Of a stretch of DNA of 10,342 nucleotides, positions 1-4,641 are shown piece after piece. Position 1 is the stretch's first letter. Each line of letters begins with the position of its first letter. The notes under the pieces were generated by a model, which was not told where the DNA came from, did not search any database, and worked only from the letters and a program-made list of their open reading frames with translations. Position numbers and translations under genes: made by a program. Origin of the DNA: Bacteroidetes bacterium GWA2_30_7 (GTDB taxonomy: Bacteria; Bacteroidota; Bacteroidia; Bacteroidales; GWF2-33-38); NCBI GenBank assembly GCA_001768155.1, contig MENC01000295.1, forward strand, positions 8,626 through 18,967. The letters are read 5' to 3'.

Positions 1-1
1 T

Positions 2-436
2 ATTAAGTTACGAGAATCGTTACGTGAAGACCAAGGCGGAGTTTATGGCGTTCAAATTATGAACCGAACCGAAAAATATCCAAATCCAAAATATCAGGTA
101 TTTGTGGCATTTGGTTGCTCTCCAAAAAATGTAAAAAAACTTGCAAAAACAGTTTTCAATGAAGTTGGAAAAATTAACAAAAACGGACCTACTCTTGACG
201 ACTTGAATAAAGTAAAAGAAACAATGATTCGTGAGCGTGAAACTATGCTAAAGAAAAATAAATTCTGGCTATCGGCAATCGAAAATTCGTATTATTATAA
301 CGATGATTTAAAGGTAATTAACAGCTATGTTGAAGACATAAATTCGATAACAATTGACGATGTAAAAGCCGTAGCAAATAAATACTTTACCAAAGAGCAT
401 TATGTTAAGGTTGTATTGATGCCTGAGAAGAAATAG
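2..436 (+). CDS. M16 family zinc metallopeptidase, C-terminal part (5' end outside the window)
   Basis: The reading frame is open from base 2 to the TAG at 434-436, so this is the last 144 codons of a longer gene. The visible protein begins with KLRESLREDQGGVYGV, the segment that in pitrilysin/PqqL-type M16 peptidases precedes the final helical and beta part of the inactive C-terminal half. It then shows a long charged helix (around VKETMIRERETMLKKNKFWL), the YYYNDDL turn and the closing KYFTKEHYVKVVLMPE strand. The HxxEH zinc site of this family lies in the N-terminal half and is not in the window. These proteins are usually periplasmic or envelope peptidases of about 900 residues. ATG 59 is internal, not the start. 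The stop lies 17 bp from the stop of the convergent Fic gene, with no room for a separate terminator. A decayed second copy of its 3' end lies at 1613-1789. Confidence 0.9.
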   Translation: MKLRESLREDQGGVYGVQIMNRTEKYPNPKYQVFVAFGCSPKNVKKLAKTVFNEVGKINKNGPTLDDLNKVKETMIRERETMLKKNKFWLSAIENSYYYNDDLKVINSYVEDINSITIDDVKAVANKYFTKEHYVKVVLMPEKK

Positions 437-453
437 GAACGCCAATGAATTAA

Positions 454-1530
454 TTAGTTTCTTGTGTCTATTTTTAATACATAAACAGTCCCTTTTCTTT
501 GTCCTATAGATTCAATAATATTTTCAGACTTTAAATATTGTAAATCCTTTTTTATTGTATTTGCAGATATTTCATTAAAATTATTCGATATATCATTTAG
601 TTTGACAGGTTGTTTTTTCTTAATAAATTCTTTAATCATTTTTTGTCTGTCATTCAAATAGCCTCCTTTTGACTTGTATATATTGTATTTCTTCTCTAAA
701 CGACTTATCAAAATATTTATACAGTCTAAAAAGAAAAGAATCCATTTATCAATTTGTTCAGATTTTGTATTTCTATTTTTTTGTCCATCCATTAAAGCTT
801 TGTAATAATCCTTTTTCTTTTGCTCAATTAGATTTTCAAAAGAAACATATTGTACAAACTGATAATCCTGTTTAAGTAATAGTAATGTTGTAAGTAATCT
901 TGATAAACGACCATTACTATCTTGAAATGGATGAATTGATAAAAATTCGTAAATAAATACTCCCATGACTATTAATGGATGAATGTCTTGTTTTGTAAGT
1001 TGTTGCTTTGTCCATTTAACCAAGTCTTTCATTTGTGGGTCAACCAAAAGAGGTTCGGTTGTATTAAATATAATTTTTTGAGTTCCGTCCGGATAATTTG
1101 CTACAACTTTATTTGATAAATTTTTATAATGTCCTCTATGTCGTCCGTCTTTGTCGCAATGTTTTAATAAAGTACCATGTAATTGTTTTATTGAATTTTC
1201 TGTTAAATCAATATTTGTATAATTTTCATACACAGTTTCCAATGTGTCGTAATAACCAACTACTTCTTGTTCATCACGAGTTTTAAATTTTGTAATTTTT
1301 ATGTTAGCCAATAATTTTTTAATTTCATCATCAGTCATTGTAGAACCTTCAATTCTCGTTGATGAACCAATACTTTCAATTGTAGCAATTTTTCGTAATT
1401 CTTTTAAATATCGATTTTCTTTTTGTTCAATAATATTCCATTTGCCTTTGAATAAATCAATCTGACTAATAACTTTTAAGACTAATTGATTTGTCTTAAA
1501 ATCAAAATTAAGCTTATTAATTATATCCAT
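454..1530 (-). CDS. Fic domain protein with N-terminal inhibitory helix and C-terminal winged helix
   Basis: A complete 358-residue protein. Fic enzymes usually transfer AMP (sometimes another phosphate-linked group) from a nucleotide to a hydroxyl side chain of a target protein. The catalytic loop HPFQDSNGR is at residues 200-208. It matches HPFx(D/E)GNGR with Ser in place of the first Gly, and keeps the catalytic His200, the metal-binding Asp204 and Arg208. Residues 57-62 (STRIEG) fit the inhibitory motif (S/T)xxxE(G/N). Glu61 would block the ATP gamma-phosphate site, so this is a class II, self-inhibited Fic protein and needs no separate antitoxin gene. Residues about 293-353 look like a winged-helix DNA-binding domain. 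ATG 1530 is preceded by a -7-like box (TATATTTG, 1563-1570 on the minus strand) at a sensible distance. Four 11-bp motif copies cover this promoter, which suggests self-regulation through the winged helix (inference). The target protein is unknown. Confidence 0.93.
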   Translation of the reverse strand: MDIINKLNFDFKTNQLVLKVISQIDLFKGKWNIIEQKENRYLKELRKIATIESIGSSTRIEGSTMTDDEIKKLLANIKITKFKTRDEQEVVGYYDTLETVYENYTNIDLTENSIKQLHGTLLKHCDKDGRHRGHYKNLSNKVVANYPDGTQKIIFNTTEPLLVDPQMKDLVKWTKQQLTKQDIHPLIVMGVFIYEFLSIHPFQDSNGRLSRLLTTLLLLKQDYQFVQYVSFENLIEQKKKDYYKALMDGQKNRNTKSEQIDKWILFFLDCINILISRLEKKYNIYKSKGGYLNDRQKMIKEFIKKKQPVKLNDISNNFNEISANTIKKDLQYLKSENIIESIGQRKGTVYVLKIDTRN

Positions 1531-1606
1531 ATAATATCTTTATTTTATCTATAATTTTGATGCAAATATAATAAAAATATTCATATTGTATCTATATTTT
1601 ATCCAT
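1520..1606 (-). promoter_or_regulatory. Fic gene promoter with four copies of an 11-bp motif
   Basis: On the minus strand the motif ATRGATAMAAT occurs at 1596-1606 (ATGGATAAAAT), 1585-1595 (ATAGATACAAT, directly abutting the first), 1542-1552 (ATAGATAAAAT) and 1520-1530 (ATGGATATAAT, one mismatch, including the start codon). A Bacteroidota-like -7 element TATATTTG lies at 1563-1570, between the tandem pair and the two downstream copies. No clear -33 TTG is present; the tandem pair lies over or near that position. All copies face the same way, with spacings of 11, 43 and 22 bp, close to whole helical turns. This is what an operator array looks like. The candidate binder is the winged helix of the Fic protein itself, which is inference. 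AT-rich sequence makes chance copies more likely, but the abutting pair is hard to dismiss. Confidence 0.55.
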
Positions 1607-1612
1607 AAAAGA

Positions 1613-1789
1613 TTCTGACTACAGTGGCTATAGTGTGCAGGATACTGCCACTATAATGGTGATTTAAAGATTATTAATACCTATATTGAAGTCCTAAATT
1701 CGATAACAACTGGTATAAAAGCCCTCGCAATTAAATACTTTACCAAAGAGCATTACGTTAAAGCTGTGTTGATGCCTGAGAAGAAATAA
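1613..1789 (+). pseudogene. Decayed second copy of the M16 peptidase 3' end
   Basis: Translated in frame from 1613 this gives FW-to-stop (TTC TGA), a second stop TAG at 1631-1633, and then the readable tail YNGDLKIINTYIEVLNSIT, ending in KYFTKEHYVKAVLMPEKK and TAA at 1787-1789. It aligns with codons 263-436 of the intact M16 gene (FWLSAIENSYYYNDDLKVIN, ending in KYFTKEHYVKVVLMPEKK and TAG). The differences are two inserted codons near the stops, one lost codon in the middle and many substitutions. The match continues a few bases past the stop (GAAC). No start codon or upstream M16 sequence remains, so it cannot make a peptidase. It may be the remnant of a tandem paralogue, or a duplicated target end left when the Fic segment entered. 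Confidence 0.85.
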
Positions 1790-1991
1790 GAACTTTGAAT
1801 AATTATTTTGTTATCATTGTCAAGTTGCACATGACTACTCGCTAAATTCTAACATGGTTTTACTAACTAGCCTTTTTTGTCTTTGCTGTCAAGTACCCAA
1901 AATGTTTCAAATTGTATGGTAATTGTCAAACTGCACTATGTTTGCCACATCGTACATTGGCAAAGTTAAAAAAAGAGAAGTTGTATTAAAA
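1790..1991. other. Intergenic stretch with a short direct repeat and a hairpin
   Basis: No gene is visible here. Two similar sequences lie about 105 bp apart: ATTGTCAAGTTGCACATG from 1817 and ATTGTCAAACTGCACTATG from 1922. Immediately after the second copy is an inverted repeat, TTTGCCA (1941-1947) and TGGCAAA (1958-1964), with a 10-base loop. A minus-strand TAACTTTG, a full match to the -7 consensus TAnnTTTG, overlaps the hairpin at 1961-1968, but it has no recognisable -33 TTG. The hairpin lies just downstream of the leftward GIY-YIG-like gene and could end its transcript, but it lacks a T tract. The stretch may be the edge of a dispersed intergenic repeat or of an inserted segment. Confidence 0.4.
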
Positions 1992-2300
1992 TTATCTAAT
2001 ACCACATGCGAGATTATGGTTCTTTCTAATTTCTTGTTCAATTTTCATACGACCAGCTTTATGAAAACCGTATGTATAGTGAACAGCAAACCCCCAATTA
2101 CCTTCTGTACATTCTTTACTCCAACAATCTTTTCTATTATGATTATCTAATCTATCTTTAACATAAGCACTTTCACCAATATCAATAAGTTTTTTATTTT
2201 TTCCTTTTACAGAAAAGACAGCATAAACTCCAGACATACTTGCAATTTTATTAGTATTAAGAAAAATACCATCAAAAGAATAACGACCAATTTTTAACAT
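1992..2300 (-). CDS. Small GIY-YIG-like domain protein
   Basis: 102 residues, almost entirely one domain. It follows the order of GIY-YIG nucleases. Residues 24-26 are GVY, which stands for GIY. Residues 39-42 are IDIG, which stands for YIG, with the Tyr replaced by Asp. Arg50 and His54 follow in VKDRLDNH. A late helix, RMKIEQEIR, supplies the likely metal-binding Glu at 88 or 90. Active members cut DNA or RNA. The changed second motif leaves catalytic activity here uncertain, although related small proteins with a DIG motif may be a family of their own. The start at 2300 is the only plausible ATG; the gap to the upstream LRAT-like gene is 33 bp, so it is probably the last gene of a three-gene operon. 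No signal peptide or membrane segment is seen. The family assignment rests on motif order alone. Confidence 0.65.
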   Translation of the reverse strand: MLKIGRYSFDGIFLNTNKIASMSGVYAVFSVKGKNKKLIDIGESAYVKDRLDNHNRKDCWSKECTEGNWGFAVHYTYGFHKAGRMKIEQEIRKNHNLACGIR

Positions 2301-2333
2301 AATCGAATATATTAGTTTTTATTACTGGAAAAA

Positions 2334-2918
2334 TTAATCGTCTGATCTTGAAATCGCCCATGCAATAGTAGCCAATGCAGTTAAACCTAAAGCCCATGCA
2401 GCTACTTTTGGTGATTTAGAAGCCAAGGCAGCTACGCCTACAACAGCTGTTCCGATACCAACAGCTCCAGCAATTTCATTAAAGTTTTCAGCTTGCTTGC
2501 TATAGTTTATTCCTTTTTGTACATAATTTTTAAAACTTTCACAGTTATTTGCAAAATAATCATAAGCCTTTTCATCTATGCGATTAAGAGCTCTTTTAAC
2601 TGCATTTTGACGTTCAACTTCAGTACCTACAAATCTTTCGATTCGTGTAGGTTCCAATTTTTGCATAAACGAATCTAATTCTTTTTCGGATACATGCTGT
2701 ACTCCATCTTTGTAATTGGCTACAAAATATGGATAGTTGCTATTATCGTAACCTAAAAAAATTGCAAAATGGTCAACCATTCCGAGAAATTTTTTACGAA
2801 GAACAATGGCATCTGCCTGTTTCAAATCGTTTTGCTGAATTAGAGATAATGCGTAAGTCATTTTTAAATAGTTTAAATTATGCTGTAAAGGTATAGCAGG
2901 AAATAAAGCAAATCGCAT
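2334..2918 (-). CDS. LRAT/NlpC-P60-like Cys-His protein with C-terminal membrane anchor
   Basis: 194 residues from the first ATG. An ATG at 2859-2861 (residue 20) gives 175 residues and is perhaps the truer start, because the first 19 residues do not resemble the family and a palindrome abuts the upstream ATG. The core shows DHFAIFLGY (His50) and, 76 residues later, NNCESFKNYV (Cys126). This is the His-then-Cys order of the LRAT branch of the NlpC/P60 thiol hydrolase superfamily, whose members act as acyltransferases, phospholipases or thiol hydrolases. Residues about 148-190 are rich in Ala, Gly, Val and Ile (AVGIGTAVVGVAALAS, then WALGLTALATIAWAIS). They form one hydrophobic hairpin or two helices that would hold the enzyme on a membrane, as in phospholipase-type LRAT proteins. 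It sits between the 291-residue gene and the GIY-YIG-like gene, all leftward. Substrate unknown; a lipid is the natural guess. Confidence 0.75.
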   Translation of the reverse strand: MRFALFPAIPLQHNLNYLKMTYALSLIQQNDLKQADAIVLRKKFLGMVDHFAIFLGYDNSNYPYFVANYKDGVQHVSEKELDSFMQKLEPTRIERFVGTEVERQNAVKRALNRIDEKAYDYFANNCESFKNYVQKGINYSKQAENFNEIAGAVGIGTAVVGVAALASKSPKVAAWALGLTALATIAWAISRSDD

Positions 2919-2936
2919 TCGGTTTTTGAAAACCGA
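2919..2936. promoter_or_regulatory. Perfect 18-bp palindrome upstream of the LRAT-like gene
   Basis: TCGGTTTT (2919-2926), spacer TG, then AAAACCGA (2929-2936). The arms are perfect over 8 bp. It directly abuts the upstream ATG at 2918 and lies about 58 bp before the alternative ATG at 2861. A two-base spacer is too tight for a good RNA hairpin loop and no T tract follows, so a dimeric protein-binding site fits better than a terminator. The binder is unknown. Confidence 0.45.
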
Positions 2937-2954
2937 GTGATAATCGAAAATGTA

Positions 2955-3830
2955 CTATTTCAAATCCTTTAACCATTTTTCAACTTTATTAGTGTTATTA
3001 AGCCATTCCGAGTGGTTTTTCTTTAATTTATCACTATAATATCCCACACTTTTATTTTCAATAATATTTTGAGAAAAACCGATTATATGTTGTTTTAATG
3101 GCTTGTAAAAACCACCATAACCACTAGGAATTAATAGTTTTTTCTTTTTTAACCAGTAGAAAAGTGTCATAGTAATTCTAATATTTTCAGGCATTAATTC
3201 TATTTCTAAAAATTCAAATGAAGGTTCAAATAATTTATAAATAGACTTTTTGCTTGACTTGGTAATTAATTGATTTTCGTAAAACAATGCAATAAAGTTT
3301 TGTTTATTTGTTTTATTGCCTTTCCAATGGTAAAACCGCAAATCTTTTGGATTAATAGGATTATTGATTTTGTCATTATTTAATAATATATTTGCATAAT
3401 GTTGCATTTGTCTAAATTTAAAAAACTCGAATAACTTATCTTCATTATAATTAAAAATCAGACAAGTGTCATGTAATGCAATAGAAATCTGATTTATTAA
3501 AACACTTTTATTCGATTTTGAACTTTTTAAAATGTACTCAAATATTTTGCTCGAAATGTCAGATAAGATTTGTAAAATAAATTGGTCATTTTCATTCAGT
3601 TCTAGTAAACGTATTTTTTCATTTACACCTGAAAGTAAAGAAGAAGCTACAGCACTTAATTGTATAACTCCATGCTGATTTATTTCACTTTCTTCATTTA
3701 AAAGTTTTTGTCTAATTATTTTTAAGCATAAGTCAAGATGTTCATGAAATTTATAAGACATTAAAAATCCTTCTGCTTTTTTAGCATCTTCTTCAGGATA
3801 TAAATCGTAAAGTATTTGCTTTAATGTCAT
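2955..3830 (-). CDS. Hypothetical protein, 291 residues, weak RteC-like C-terminal motif
   Basis: I do not firmly recognise this protein. The N-terminal ~155 residues are charged and helical, with no signal peptide or membrane segment. Residues 168-174 read HWKGNKT, followed by a helix (NFIALFYENQLIT), a short Ser-rich turn and a second helix. This resembles the HWTGSK...ALHE pattern in RteC-like proteins of Bacteroidota conjugative elements, where it marks a helical, probably DNA- or protein-binding, region. The resemblance is short and I treat it as a hint only. The C-terminus (residues 268-291) is rich in Lys and Trp. It is the first gene of the leftward cluster, with its TAG stop 36 bp before the first ATG of the LRAT-like gene. 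ATG 3830 has no clear ribosome binding site, as is usual in Bacteroidota. Confidence 0.75.
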   Translation of the reverse strand: MTLKQILYDLYPEEDAKKAEGFLMSYKFHEHLDLCLKIIRQKLLNEESEINQHGVIQLSAVASSLLSGVNEKIRLLELNENDQFILQILSDISSKIFEYILKSSKSNKSVLINQISIALHDTCLIFNYNEDKLFEFFKFRQMQHYANILLNNDKINNPINPKDLRFYHWKGNKTNKQNFIALFYENQLITKSSKKSIYKLFEPSFEFLEIELMPENIRITMTLFYWLKKKKLLIPSGYGGFYKPLKQHIIGFSQNIIENKSVGYYSDKLKKNHSEWLNNTNKVEKWLKDLK

Positions 3831-4216
3831 GCTGTATTAATCTTTTTATAAGCTTGTTGGTAACTTGTAACTTTGTACATCTTAGCTTTTATTTATAAAA
3901 TTTCAATCCCTTACATATCCATTTTTAATCATCTGCAACCATTTACAAATGTTAACTCTCTCTCGCAAAGCACAAAATATTTGTTGCCTAAAAATATACA
4001 TTAAGTTTTAAATAAGCAAAATTAATTTTAATTAACTAATTCTGTTTCTGTATTTTTATGCAATACAATGCTTTATTTGTTTTAATATCTGTTAAGAATA
4101 AAATATTTTGATTAAAGTTTGTGTTTAATCTGCTTTATCTTAATATATTTACGAAATTGAAGCTATTTTAGAAAGAGTTATAGCGATAGGAATTTTTCGT
4201 TTTCCTGTTTCGCAAA

Positions 4217-4243
4217 TAAAAAAAGGGGAGTTTCCCCCCCTTT
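4217..4243 (-). terminator. Rho-independent-like terminator reading leftward
   Basis: On the minus strand the sequence is AAAGGGG, a loop of 8 bases, CCCCTTT, continuing into a run of seven T in total and then ATTTG. The stem is 7 bp, with four G-C pairs in a very AT-rich setting. On the plus strand the A tract comes first and only TTTAATT follows, so the leftward direction is favoured. No leftward gene lies between it and the rightward giant gene, so its transcript would be a short non-coding RNA or leader; it could also be a bidirectional element. Confidence 0.5.
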
Positions 4244-4301
4244 AATTACATTACATGAACTCACCTATGAAAAAAAACATTTGGATTAAACCATCTGTTT
4301 G

Positions 4302-4398
4302 TAAAGACTTAAAATCAAAATTAAGACGGAGATAAAATAAATGGGTTGCTTTAACTTAAAAAAACTTTATGAAATTTAAGTCTTTATGTTGCCCATTT
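4302..4398 (+). promoter_or_regulatory. Nested and competing inverted repeats (possible structured RNA leader)
   Basis: TAAAGACTTAAA (4302-4313) is the exact reverse complement of TTTAAGTCTTTA (4375-4386). The first seven bases of that second arm also pair with ACTTAAA (4354-4360). That shorter stem is in turn enclosed by AAATGGG (4339-4345) and CCCATTT (4392-4398). The two folds share the strand at 4375-4386 and exclude each other, as in a two-state RNA switch or attenuator. No T tract follows directly, and a 12-bp DNA operator or a remnant of a small element is also possible. The giant gene starts 170 bp downstream. Confidence 0.4.
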
Positions 4399-4494
4399 TC
4401 TGTATTTGATAAAATATGAACTTGACGTGATAAATATTACTGAAAAAATATACTGTTATACAATATATAATTCATTTATCAAAAATGTAATTTT

Positions 4495-4548
4495 TATTGA
4501 CGAACGCAGGCAACTTTTACGTAAACTTGTCAGTCATATTGACGAACG
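4495..4548 (+). promoter_or_regulatory. Candidate promoter of the giant surface protein gene, flanked by a 12-bp direct repeat
   Basis: TATTGACGAACG occurs exactly twice, at 4495-4506 and 4537-4548 (42 bp apart, four helical turns). Between the copies is a perfect 10-bp palindrome, TTTACGTAAA (4516-4525). A -7-like TAAACTTG (4522-4529, one mismatch to TAnnTTTG) lies 22 bp after a TTG (4497-4499) inside the first repeat copy. This fits the TTG / TAnnTTTG spacing described for Flavobacteria. Transcription would start near the second copy, leaving a leader of about 35 bases before ATG 4570. The repeats are placed where an activator or repressor would bind. Confidence 0.4.
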
Positions 4549-4569
4549 TTTAATTTAAGTAGATTAAAG

Positions 4570-4641
4570 ATGAAAAGAAATTTATTTATTTTTATTGTCA
4601 TTTTTTTATTAAGTGGCTTAATTCCAATTAGTTATTTTGCT
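4570..4641 (+). other. Signal peptide coding segment
   Basis: Residues 1-24: two basic residues after Met, about 15 hydrophobic residues (FIFIVIFLLSGLIPI), then SYFA before QS. This fits a Sec-dependent signal peptide cut by signal peptidase I. The absence of Cys at the cleavage site argues against a lipoprotein. It also supports ATG 4570 as the start, because no in-frame ATG immediately upstream would keep this pattern. Confidence 0.8.

Larger units (their letters stand above)
3831..4569. other. Long AT-rich intergenic region between divergent transcription units
   Basis: About 740 bp with stops in all frames and no credible gene. It separates the leftward cassette from the rightward giant gene. 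A plus-strand TAACTTTG at 3868-3875 matches the -7 consensus TAnnTTTG but has no TTG at 17-23 bp upstream. Bases about 3900-4200 show only AT-rich sequence without recognisable features. The last 350 bp hold the terminator-like hairpin, the competing inverted repeats and the promoter candidate listed separately. Confidence 0.6.

Noticed and set aside
669..1286. Rightward open frames inside the Fic gene (669-875 and 1098-1286)
   Set aside because: They lie wholly within the well-supported Fic coding sequence on the other strand and show no domain or plausible composition.
454..1530. Fic as a toxin of a Fic/antitoxin pair needing a small partner gene
   Set aside because: No small partner gene is adjacent, and the protein carries its own inhibitory motif STRIEG, so a self-contained class II Fic protein fits better.
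1613..1789. Small functional gene encoding the YNGDLK...MPEKK peptide
   Set aside because: There is no start codon before the conserved part, two in-frame stops precede it, and it aligns with the M16 tail throughout; it is a remnant.
1923..2150. Rightward open frame over the 3' part of the GIY-YIG-like gene
   Set aside because: It overlaps a gene with recognisable motifs on the other strand, and its product shows no family features.
4302..4398. Insertion sequence or MITE ends
   Set aside because: The inverted repeats are nested and share a strand rather than bounding a unit, and no flanking target duplication could be found.
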